Source of the DNA: Halomonas sp. CUBES01
GTDB lineage: Bacteria > Pseudomonadota > Gammaproteobacteria > Pseudomonadales > Halomonadaceae
Assembly: GCF_020991005.1 (NCBI RefSeq)
Contig: NZ_JAJLLW010000011.1
Location: 10,847-74,846, forward strand
Length of the DNA stretch: 64,000 bases
Direction of reading: 5' to 3'
Below, in pieces: positions 56,916 to 64,000 of this stretch (position 1 is its first letter; each line of letters opens with the position of its first letter). A program made the position numbers and the translations under genes. The notes under the pieces were generated by a model, which was not told the DNA's origin, made no database searches, and saw only the letters and a program-made list of their open reading frames with translations.

Positions 56916-58325
56916 ATGGAGCTCGATCCGCTGTTACTTTCGCGAATACAGTTCGCGTTTGTTGTTTGCTTTCACGCTATCTTCCCCGTGTTCACGATCG
57001 GTCTGGCGTCTTATATCGCCGTGCTGCACGGCCTGTTCTACAAAACGGACAATCAGGCCTGGGATCGTCTGGCACAGTTCTGGACCAAGGTGTTTGCCGT
57101 CGTGTTCGGCATGGGCGTGGTAACCGGCATCGTGATGTCGTTCCAGTTTGGCACCAACTGGAGCAACTTCTCGTTTGCCACGTCCAACTTCCTCGGGCCC
57201 GTGCTGAGCTACGAAGTGGTCACGGCTTTCTTTCTGGAAGCGGCCTTCCTCGGTGTCTTGCTTTTTGGCCGTGGCAAGGTCCCTGAAGGGGTTCACCTGT
57301 TTGCCGCGATCATGGTGGCAGTGGGCACCTTCATCTCGTCGTTCTGGATACTGTCTGCCAATAGCTGGATGCAGACGCCTGCCGGCTATGAAATGATCGA
57401 CGGTCGTTTCCATATCACTTCCTGGATGGCGGCCATCTTCAACCCATCCTTCTGGTATCGCTTTGCCCATATGGGGATGGCGTCCTTCCTGACCGGCGGT
57501 TTCGTGGTAGCGGGTGTCAGCGCCTGGTTCCTGCTGCGTCATCGCGACGTAGAGGCGAATAAAAAAGCGCTCTCGATGTGCCTGTGGCTGCTTTTGTTCC
57601 TGGCGCCTGCGCAGGCCGTCATCGGTGACTTCCACGGGCTGAATACCCTCGAGCATCAGCCGACGAAAGTGGCGGCTATGGAAGGCAACTGGGAAACCAG
57701 TTCCAACGTACCGCTTCTGCTGTTCGCGCTCCCCGACCAGGAAGCCCAGAGCAATCGCTTTGAAATCGGCATTCCCAGCCTGGCAAGTATCGTGCTCACG
57801 CACAGCGCCGACGGTGAAGTTCCCGGCGTCACCGAGATGGCCCCGGATGAACAGCCCCCGGTGGCGCTGGTGTTCTGGTCATTCCGCGTGATGGTGGCGA
57901 TCGGCATGCTGATGATCGGCGTTGCGATCGCAGGGCTGTTGTTGCGCCGGAAGGGGCGCGTCTTCCAGTCGCCGCTCTATCTCAAGACGCTGGTGGGCAT
58001 GATCGTGTCGCCTTTCCTCGCCGTGCTTGCCGGCTGGGTAGTGACCGAATCCGGGCGTGCGCCCTGGCTGGTGTACGGCGTCATGACCCATGCCCAGGGG
58101 CTGACGCCTTCGCTCACCGGGGGGATGGCGCTCTTTACCCTGATTGGATACGTCGCGGTATATACCGTCGTGTTCTGGGTAGGTGTCTACTACCTTACTC
58201 GCGTGGTGCGTAACGGCATGATTCCAGATACTGCGGAAGTAAGCGGTGAAGTTGAGCGGGCAAAACGGCCTTTCTCAGCGGCCCATACGCCGTTCGACGG
58301 AGATTTTGAAGGAGCGAGCAAATGA
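56916..58325 (+). CDS. cydA: Cytochrome bd-type ubiquinol oxidase subunit I (CioA-like, short Q-loop)
   Basis: A 469-residue membrane subunit carrying hemes b558, b595 and d. Visible ligands and motifs: H20 in VVCFHAIFP, the WYRFAHM region with a second heme His, the quinol-site GRAPW (TESGRAPWLVYG). The Q-loop between helices 6 and 7 is short, the hallmark of cyanide-insensitive CioA-type enzymes of Pseudomonas rather than E. coli CydA. No substantial insert is present. The start of subunit II overlaps by ATGA. Confidence 0.94.
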   Translation: MELDPLLLSRIQFAFVVCFHAIFPVFTIGLASYIAVLHGLFYKTDNQAWDRLAQFWTKVFAVVFGMGVVTGIVMSFQFGTNWSNFSFATSNFLGPVLSYEVVTAFFLEAAFLGVLLFGRGKVPEGVHLFAAIMVAVGTFISSFWILSANSWMQTPAGYEMIDGRFHITSWMAAIFNPSFWYRFAHMGMASFLTGGFVVAGVSAWFLLRHRDVEANKKALSMCLWLLLFLAPAQAVIGDFHGLNTLEHQPTKVAAMEGNWETSSNVPLLLFALPDQEAQSNRFEIGIPSLASIVLTHSADGEVPGVTEMAPDEQPPVALVFWSFRVMVAIGMLMIGVAIAGLLLRRKGRVFQSPLYLKTLVGMIVSPFLAVLAGWVVTESGRAPWLVYGVMTHAQGLTPSLTGGMALFTLIGYVAVYTVVFWVGVYYLTRVVRNGMIPDTAEVSGEVERAKRPFSAAHTPFDGDFEGASK

Positions 58326-59323
58326 TCAGCCTTGACCTTGCAATCATCTGGGCCGGCATTATCGGGTTCGGCGTTATCATGTACGTGATCATGGACGGCT
58401 TCGATTTGGGGCTGGGGATCCTGTTTCCCTTTGCGCCCGACGACGAGTCCCGTGATGTGATGATGAACTCGGTCGCGCCGGTGTGGGACGGTAATGAAAC
58501 CTGGCTGGTCCTTGGCGGTGCCGGACTGCTGGGCGCCTTCCCTCTGGTTTACTCGGTATTCCTGCCGGCGCTTTATATCGGGGTATTTTTGATGCTGGCG
58601 GGATTGATTTTCCGCGGTATCTCGTTTGAATTCCGTTTCAAGTCCAAGAGAAACCGCCATTGGTGGAACCGGGCATTTTGCGGTGGGTCGGCGGTTGCGG
58701 CCTTCGCTCAGGGGGCCGTGGTCGGTGCCTACATCCAGGGCTTTGCCGTTGAAGACTTTGTCTATGTGGGCGGCGCCCTCGACTGGCTCACGCCGTTCAC
58801 CGTGCTGACCGGTTTGGGCTTGATGGCAGGCTATGCCCTCTTGGGGGCCACCTGGTTGATCCTCAAGTCGGAAGGCTATATCCAGCAGTGGGCCTATCGG
58901 ATCACACCCAAGCTGTTGGTGGCGGTACTGGTCGTATTTGGCATCGTCAGCCTGTGGACGCCGCTGGTAAGCCCGGAAGTGCGCGATCGGTGGCTCAGTC
59001 AGATCCATCTGATCTGGGTGTTCCCGATCCTTGGCATGGTGTGTGCTTATGTCCTCTATCGGGCCGTCAAGCGCCAAGAAGAAGGTCTGCCGTTTGTCGC
59101 CTCGTTAGGGTTGTTCATCTTTACCTACCTGGGGCTGATCGCGAGCAAGTGGCCGGTCATCGTGCCGCCCAACTACACGATCTGGGATGCCTCCTCGGCA
59201 CCCGAGTCGCAGCTCTTCCTGCTCATCGGCGTGCTGTTTGTGATACCCATCGTGCTGGCCTACACGGCATGGACGTACTGGGTATTCCGCGGCAAGGTAC
59301 GTGTTGGAGAGGGCTATCATTGA
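58322..59323 (+). CDS. cydB: Cytochrome bd-type ubiquinol oxidase subunit II (CioB-like)
   Basis: A 333-residue subunit with eight or nine membrane segments. Family markers include IIGFGVIMYVIMDGFDLGLGILFPF, NSVAPVWDGNETWLVLGGAGLLGAFP and GISFEFRFK. It stabilises subunit I's hemes. ATGA overlap with the preceding gene; cydD begins 4 bases after its stop. Confidence 0.95.
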   Translation: MISLDLAIIWAGIIGFGVIMYVIMDGFDLGLGILFPFAPDDESRDVMMNSVAPVWDGNETWLVLGGAGLLGAFPLVYSVFLPALYIGVFLMLAGLIFRGISFEFRFKSKRNRHWWNRAFCGGSAVAAFAQGAVVGAYIQGFAVEDFVYVGGALDWLTPFTVLTGLGLMAGYALLGATWLILKSEGYIQQWAYRITPKLLVAVLVVFGIVSLWTPLVSPEVRDRWLSQIHLIWVFPILGMVCAYVLYRAVKRQEEGLPFVASLGLFIFTYLGLIASKWPVIVPPNYTIWDASSAPESQLFLLIGVLFVIPIVLAYTAWTYWVFRGKVRVGEGYH

Positions 59324-59327
59324 GCCC

Positions 59328-61004
59328 ATGACCTCGACATCTGAGCAAAACGGGTTAACGCCGCGCCGCTGGTTGCAGTCGCTTGCATCGTTGGAACGCA
59401 AGCGACTGAGGGGCGCGGCGTTCCTCGGTAGTCTGGCGGGGTTTCAGACCGTTTTCATTGTCACGGGCCTTGCGTGGTTGATCGATCAGTTGGTGGTGCA
59501 TGACCGCGCTCCTCGTGATTTATCGGTAGTCTTCATTCTGTTGGCCGTCGCCGTTGTAGCAAGAGCGCTTTGCCAATGGGGCTCCGAGCGCTTGAGCCTG
59601 GATGCCAGTCTGCGCATCCGGCGTCACGCACGTTCACAGCTGCTGGACAAGGTCGCGGCGTTAGGGCCTGTCTGGTTGACCTCTCAGCAAAGTGGCGCCA
59701 TCGCCGCCCAGGCCGTCGAGCATGTTGACGCCCTGGATGGCTATTTTGCGCGCTTCCATCCGCAAATGCGGATTACCGTATGGGTGCCGTTGGTCATCCT
59801 GGCGGTGGTGGTCTCGCTGGATTACCTGGCGGCCATTTTTCTACTGCTGGCGGCGCCGCTGATACCCCTGTTCATGGCCCTGGTCGGTATGGGGGCTGAG
59901 CGCATGAACCGTGATCAGTTCGCAGCGGTAGCCAGGCTGTCGGCGCATTTCATCGACCGCGTACGCGGCATCACCACGCTCCAGCTTTTCGGTCATACGG
60001 TCGCAGCCCAGGAAGCTGTGTGGCAGGCGGCCGATCACTATCGTCGCTTGAGTATGCGCACGCTGAAGCTGGCTTTTCTGTCATCGGCAGTCCTTGAGTT
60101 TTTCTCGTCGGTGGCTATCGCCGTGGTGGCCATGTATGTGGGCTTTGGCCTGCTGGGCTACATCGAGTACGGCCCCGCGCCTTCGCTGACGCTTTTTTCC
60201 GGGCTGGCCGTGCTGCTGCTGGCGCCGGAGTTTTTCCAGCCGTTGCGCACGCTTTCCATGCACTACCACGACCGTGCAGCGGCATTAGGTGCGGCGGAGA
60301 GTATCGTCAATACGCTCAATCAGCCGCCGGTAATGAGGGCCGCTTCTCCGCCTGCCACTCGAGACCCACAGGCGCTGGTAGAGCTTGAAGGCGTTGAGGT
60401 CAGCTATGCCGCTCGTGGTGTCGTGCTGGGCCCGTTGGGTGTGACCTTGCGGCATGGCGATGTGGTGGCGGTTAGCGGTGAGTCGGGTAGCGGAAAGTCA
60501 ACGCTGTTGGCGCTGCTGGCAGGCTTTGTTGGCGCGAGCCAGGGCGAGTGTCGTCATGCAGCGACGACCCAGGTCGCCTGGCTGGATCAGCAGCCATGCC
60601 TTCTGCAGGGCAGTCTGGCCGACAACCTGCGCTTGGCTGACCCTGAAGCGACGCATGAAGCCATGCAGTCGGCGTTAATCCGCGCGGGATTGAATGAGGT
60701 GCTTAACGCGCTACCGCAAGGGCTTGATACCGTGCTTGGTGAACGCGGGGTGGGCCTGTCCGGTGGACAGGCGCAGCGGCTTGCCCTGGCCCGCGTTTAC
60801 CTGAGCCGTGCGCCCCTGGTGCTGCTTGATGAACCTACCGCCAGGCTCGATAGTGCCACGGAAAAAGCCGTCGTCGAGGCCTTGTTAGAATGGGCACGAG
60901 AAGGGCGCACGCTTGTTGTCGCTACTCACCACCCTGCGGTTATCGCGGCGGCGAGTCGCCATCTTCGCGTGGTTAACGGCCAGCTCCAGGAGGTCCTCGC
61001 TTGA
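59328..61004 (+). CDS. cydD: ABC transporter CydD (thiol/heme exporter subunit)
   Basis: A 558-residue half-transporter: six membrane helices then an ATPase domain with Walker A GESGSGKSTLLALLAG, signature LSGGQAQRLALARVYL and Walker B LVLLDEPTARLD. CydDC exports glutathione and cysteine (and may handle heme) and is required to assemble cytochrome bd. The ATG at 59328 is used; an in-frame TTG at 59301 would overlap cydB. The stop overlaps the cydC start as TTGA. Confidence 0.93.
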   Translation: MTSTSEQNGLTPRRWLQSLASLERKRLRGAAFLGSLAGFQTVFIVTGLAWLIDQLVVHDRAPRDLSVVFILLAVAVVARALCQWGSERLSLDASLRIRRHARSQLLDKVAALGPVWLTSQQSGAIAAQAVEHVDALDGYFARFHPQMRITVWVPLVILAVVVSLDYLAAIFLLLAAPLIPLFMALVGMGAERMNRDQFAAVARLSAHFIDRVRGITTLQLFGHTVAAQEAVWQAADHYRRLSMRTLKLAFLSSAVLEFFSSVAIAVVAMYVGFGLLGYIEYGPAPSLTLFSGLAVLLLAPEFFQPLRTLSMHYHDRAAALGAAESIVNTLNQPPVMRAASPPATRDPQALVELEGVEVSYAARGVVLGPLGVTLRHGDVVAVSGESGSGKSTLLALLAGFVGASQGECRHAATTQVAWLDQQPCLLQGSLADNLRLADPEATHEAMQSALIRAGLNEVLNALPQGLDTVLGERGVGLSGGQAQRLALARVYLSRAPLVLLDEPTARLDSATEKAVVEALLEWAREGRTLVVATHHPAVIAAASRHLRVVNGQLQEVLA

Positions 61005-62713
61005 GTGTTATCTATCGCCAGTTTTTACCCTGGCTGCGTTTGCTGACCCGGCGTCGACGCGCATTGATGCTGGGGGCTTTGCTCGCGGGTGCAACCTTCC
61101 TGTCCGGTGTGGCACTGCTGGGGTTGTCCGGGTGGTTCATTACCGCCAGTGCGTTAACCGGCCTTGCCCTGGCGGTGGGGCTTTCGGTATCGCTGGATGT
61201 CTACGTGCCCGGTGGTGGCATACGCTTCTTTGCCCTGTCGCGCACCGTCTCGCGCTATGTGGAGCGGGTCTATAACCATAATAGCGTGCTGGCGCTGCTG
61301 GCTGAATTGCGCTTCCACGTCTTTGGCCAGCTGACCCGACTCGATGATTTGACCCTGGGGCGACAGCGGGCAAGTGATTGGCTGACGCGGCTCACGACGG
61401 ACATTGATACCCTGGATAATTTCTATCTGCGGGTGCTTATTCCGCCGCTGGTTGCCTTGCTGGGCAGCGTGATCGTGGTCGGCTTCATCGCCTTTTGGCT
61501 TCCCGGTGTTGCCCTTTTCATGGCGACCGTGCTGGGTCTTCTCTGGGTAATTACTACCCTTGGGTTGGCCGCCTGGGGATGGGGCCAAAGCTATCGCCAC
61601 GTCGAGAACCAGGAGATGCTGCGTCACCTGGTGGTTGACCAGGTTCAGGGTAGCGCCGAATTGACCAGCTATCGTAGCCACCGTTGGCATCGGCGCATCG
61701 TGGATGCCCATGAGCATCGAGCGTTGCACAATCAGCGTCTGGTGGGTTCCAGGCTGGCGCTGGGTAATGCCCTGGTGGCGGCGGTGACCAGTCTGATCGC
61801 GTTAGCCGTGCTTTGGGTGGCTGGCGAAGTGTTCGTGCAAGGCCAGGTATCAGGCCCCATTGTGGTAATGGCCGTACTGATGGCGTTGGGCGTGAATGAA
61901 GCGTTCAGCGTGTTACCGAATGCGTTTGTGCGCCTGGGAGCCAGTTATGCCGCTGCCGAGCGATTGAATAAGCTCGCCCAGGCGGATACTGCCCCCATGG
62001 CAGCGACTGCCGGCAGCACGGCCTCTGATCGTGGCGTGTCGTTCGAGCATGTATCGCTTTGCTACCCCGGCGCCCTTGACCTGGCGCTGGACGATGTCAG
62101 TTTCCACCTTCCTGCCGGTCAACGAGCCGTCATTACGGGGATGTCTGGGGCGGGCAAGTCTACGCTGGCGTCGCTACTCATGGGGCGTCTAGTTGCGACG
62201 CGTGGGACTGTTCATGTGCTGGGCAAGGCGCCGGCTGAATTGCCGACGGCGTATCGTGCTGAGCATCTGGCAATGCTGACGCAGCAGGTGGATTTATTTG
62301 ATGATTCACTGGCCGAAAATTTACGCATTGCGGATCCGTCCGCCACGGATGAGCGTCTGTGGCAGGTGCTTGGCGACGTGGCGTTGGCAGACTGGGTACA
62401 GCAACTGCCTAAAGCGCTTGACACTCCAGTGGGTGAAAAGGGGCAACAACTCTCAGGAGGGCAGGCGAGGCGGGTTGCCTTGGCGCGGCTGATGCTGCGC
62501 GATCCTGATGTGGTGATCCTCGACGAGCCCTTTGCCAGCGTTGACGCGGCGACAGCTCGCCATGTCGCGACGTCACTTGACCGTTGGCTGGCCACCAGAA
62601 CGGTCATCTATTTTGTCCATCAGCTCGACCAGCCTGACTTATTGCCACGTATCGATTACCACTGGCACCTTGATGCAGGTAAGCTTAATGCGACGTCCAC
62701 TGACGGAAGCTAA
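61001..62713 (+). CDS. cydC: ABC transporter CydC (thiol/heme exporter subunit)
   Basis: A 570-residue half-transporter partner of CydD, with six membrane helices, Walker A GMSGAGKSTLASLLMG, signature LSGGQARRVALARLML and Walker B VVILDEPFASVD. The start is TTG at 61001, supported by a strong AGGAGG 6-7 bases upstream and the 4-base TTGA overlap with cydD. Having cioAB and cydDC in one operon ties oxidase synthesis to its assembly factor. Confidence 0.94.
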   Translation: MSVIYRQFLPWLRLLTRRRRALMLGALLAGATFLSGVALLGLSGWFITASALTGLALAVGLSVSLDVYVPGGGIRFFALSRTVSRYVERVYNHNSVLALLAELRFHVFGQLTRLDDLTLGRQRASDWLTRLTTDIDTLDNFYLRVLIPPLVALLGSVIVVGFIAFWLPGVALFMATVLGLLWVITTLGLAAWGWGQSYRHVENQEMLRHLVVDQVQGSAELTSYRSHRWHRRIVDAHEHRALHNQRLVGSRLALGNALVAAVTSLIALAVLWVAGEVFVQGQVSGPIVVMAVLMALGVNEAFSVLPNAFVRLGASYAAAERLNKLAQADTAPMAATAGSTASDRGVSFEHVSLCYPGALDLALDDVSFHLPAGQRAVITGMSGAGKSTLASLLMGRLVATRGTVHVLGKAPAELPTAYRAEHLAMLTQQVDLFDDSLAENLRIADPSATDERLWQVLGDVALADWVQQLPKALDTPVGEKGQQLSGGQARRVALARLMLRDPDVVILDEPFASVDAATARHVATSLDRWLATRTVIYFVHQLDQPDLLPRIDYHWHLDAGKLNATSTDGS

Positions 62714-62758
62714 TCAGCGGTTTGCTCATTTCGTCGCATGTTTATCAAGGAGCCCAGT

Positions 62759-63748
62759 ATGCACGACTTTTTGCGTCAACTTCCCAAAGTAGAGCTCCAT
62801 CTACATATTGAAGGATCGCTTGAGCCCGAGTTGATGTTTGCCCTGGCCCAGCGCAACGGTATCGAGTTGCCCTATGCCAGCGTTCAGGAAGCAAAAGATG
62901 CCTACGACTTCAATAATCTGCAGGAGTTTCTGAACCTTTATTACCAGGGCATGAATGTGCTTCGCACGGAAGCGGATTTTTATGACCTGGCCATGGATTA
63001 TTTCCATCGCGCCCGCCGGGAAGGCGTTGTGCATATTGACATGCATTTTGATCCTCAGGCGCACCTGCAGCGGGGCGTGCCGTTGGAAGTGGTCATGGGC
63101 GGCCTGTTGAAAGCCAAGCAGGACGCTGAGCAGTCCATGGATTTCTCGGTTGGAATGATCATGGCCTTTTTGCGTGACCGTCCTGCCGATGAGGCGCTGC
63201 ATGTGCTTGAGCAGGCCGCTCCCTACTGGAAGCTGATTGATGCGATCGGCCTGGACAGTGCCGAGCGTGACCATCCGCCGGAAAAATTCACCGCGCTCTT
63301 TGAGCGAGCCAAGGGCATCGGACTGGCGCGTGTCGCTCATGCCGGTGAAGAAGGCCCGTCGGCCTACATTACCCAGGCGCTTGACCTCCTGGACGTAGAG
63401 CGTATTGATCACGGCGTACGTTGCCTGGAAAGCAGTGACGTGGTCGAGCGTCTTCGTCGTGACAATGTCGTGTTGACGGTGTGTCCGCTATCCAATGTGT
63501 GTCTGAAGGTAGTGGATGGCTTGCGCGACCATCCTTTGCCCGCGCTGTTGAACGAAGGGCTTAACGTGACCATCAGCTCCGATGACCCGGCGTATTTCGG
63601 TGGTGGCATGCTAGCCAACCATGTTGCATGTTCTGACGCTTTTGGTTGGTCCGAAGAGGTGTTTACCCAGCTAACTCGCAATGCCATCAACGCGGCTTTT
63701 GTGTCCGAAGGTCGTCGAGCGGACCTACTCGCACGGCTAGTGGCCTGA
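62759..63748 (+). CDS. Adenine deaminase (adenosine deaminase superfamily)
   Basis: A 329-residue metal-dependent amidohydrolase: LPKVELHLHIEGSLEPELMF (zinc His pair), VAHAGEEGP, RIDHGVRC, LTVCPLSN and SSDDPAYFGG. The sequence follows the Pseudomonas PA0148-type adenine deaminases (NNLQEFLNLYYxGxxVLRTExDFYDL, GLDSxExxHPPxKF) rather than true adenosine deaminases, so adenine to hypoxanthine is the likely reaction, feeding hpt. AAGGAG precedes the ATG at 62759; an upstream in-frame start adds 7 residues. Confidence 0.88.
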   Translation: MHDFLRQLPKVELHLHIEGSLEPELMFALAQRNGIELPYASVQEAKDAYDFNNLQEFLNLYYQGMNVLRTEADFYDLAMDYFHRARREGVVHIDMHFDPQAHLQRGVPLEVVMGGLLKAKQDAEQSMDFSVGMIMAFLRDRPADEALHVLEQAAPYWKLIDAIGLDSAERDHPPEKFTALFERAKGIGLARVAHAGEEGPSAYITQALDLLDVERIDHGVRCLESSDVVERLRRDNVVLTVCPLSNVCLKVVDGLRDHPLPALLNEGLNVTISSDDPAYFGGGMLANHVACSDAFGWSEEVFTQLTRNAINAAFVSEGRRADLLARLVA

Positions 63749-63864
63749 CAAGCTCTCTTGATTACTGAAGGTTGTCGACGGTAAGCGTCAGGCTGTTTCA
63801 ATGCATCTGTCGCTTGCTCGCCTTAACCAGGTGACCCCCGGCACGCAAAATCTGATAATTCAGG

Positions 63865-63892
63865 TTGACGCTTCGAGAAAAATCCGTATCAT
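63865..63892 (+). promoter_or_regulatory. rRNA operon promoter
   Basis: TTGACG, a 16-base spacer and TATCAT, with an A/T-rich stretch (AAAATCTGATAATT) upstream of the -35 that could serve as an UP element. The downstream boxA supports assignment to an rRNA operon. Confidence 0.75.
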
Positions 63893-63925
63893 ACGCACCA
63901 CGTTGAACGGCAACGCCATTCAGCA

Positions 63926-63938
63926 GCTCTTTAATAAT
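63926..63938 (+). promoter_or_regulatory. boxA antitermination site in the rRNA leader
   Basis: GCTCTTTAATAAT matches the boxA core TGCTCTTTAACAAT of ribosomal leaders and is followed by leader sequence with TGTGGGCGCTTG, as in E. coli rrn leaders, and a GGTGA/TCACC hairpin at 63975-63988. The 16S gene should begin just beyond the window. Confidence 0.85.
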
Positions 63939-64000
63939 TTGATCAGGTAATTCATGTGGGCGCTTGCCGATGAGGGTGATAAATCACCGAATATCAAGGC

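Noticed and set aside
56934..57803. 289-codon minus-strand frame inside cydA
   Set aside because: Antisense to clear cytochrome bd subunit I; composition rich in His, Arg and Gln, typical of shadow frames.

Overview
This 64 kb window is a stretch of chromosome from a GC-rich gammaproteobacterium, most likely a moderately halophilic member of the Halomonadaceae (Halomonas-like). That placement is inferred from overall protein similarity to Pseudomonas-type housekeeping genes, acidic proteins, a phasin, a cioAB-type cytochrome bd oxidase with cydDC, and Pseudomonas-like gene orders such as mrp-dcd and lexA-psrA-nagZ. No phage, insertion sequence, CRISPR array or obvious genomic island is visible; nearly all genes are chromosomal housekeeping genes.

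Layout. 1-7 kb: end of a cobA/cysG-type methyltransferase, a membrane-anchored coiled-coil protein, mrp-dcd, then purMN (minus) divergent from perM-like-hda (plus). 7-14 kb: phasin, fumC, a membrane-anchored EEP-family protein, tRNA-Val(GAC), free-Met-sulfoxide reductase, and a metNIQ methionine transporter operon on the minus strand. The metNIQ leader looks like a SAM-II riboswitch followed by an intrinsic terminator. 14-22 kb: ribE, a purine permease with apt and gpt, ung, upp-uraA, then molybdenum cofactor genes mobB, a moaC-moaD fusion and moaE. 22-34 kb: RNase J-like nuclease, purU, lexA, psrA, a cytoplasmic YkuD-domain enzyme, nagZ, hpt, ppsR/ppsA, ggt. 34-47 kb: membrane GDPD, rraA, acnB, miaE, a 1298-residue SARP/pseudo-cyclase/ATPase/TPR regulator, and a queuosine precursor operon queC-queE-queD-like plus a YkgJ-type cysteine protein. 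47-64 kb: SRPBCC protein, DUF2789, type I asparaginase with an MFS transporter, rhlE, pqiABC, a Na+/Ca2+ exchanger, cioAB-cydDC, adenine deaminase, and the promoter and boxA leader of an rRNA operon that runs off the window.

Themes. Purine and pyrimidine salvage is unusually well represented (NCS2 permeases, apt, gpt, hpt, upp, uraA, adenine deaminase). Peptidoglycan recycling appears as nagZ next to a signal-less YkuD enzyme. The most noteworthy observations are the predicted SAM-II riboswitch with a terminator and a mutually exclusive antiterminator, the cytoplasmic YkuD enzyme in the psrA-nagZ interval, the large regulator with a catalytically dead cyclase domain, the MoaC-MoaD fusion, and a QueD-like protein whose active-site motifs are split over two tandem domains. 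All functional calls are from reading motifs and recalled family sequences; no database search was run.
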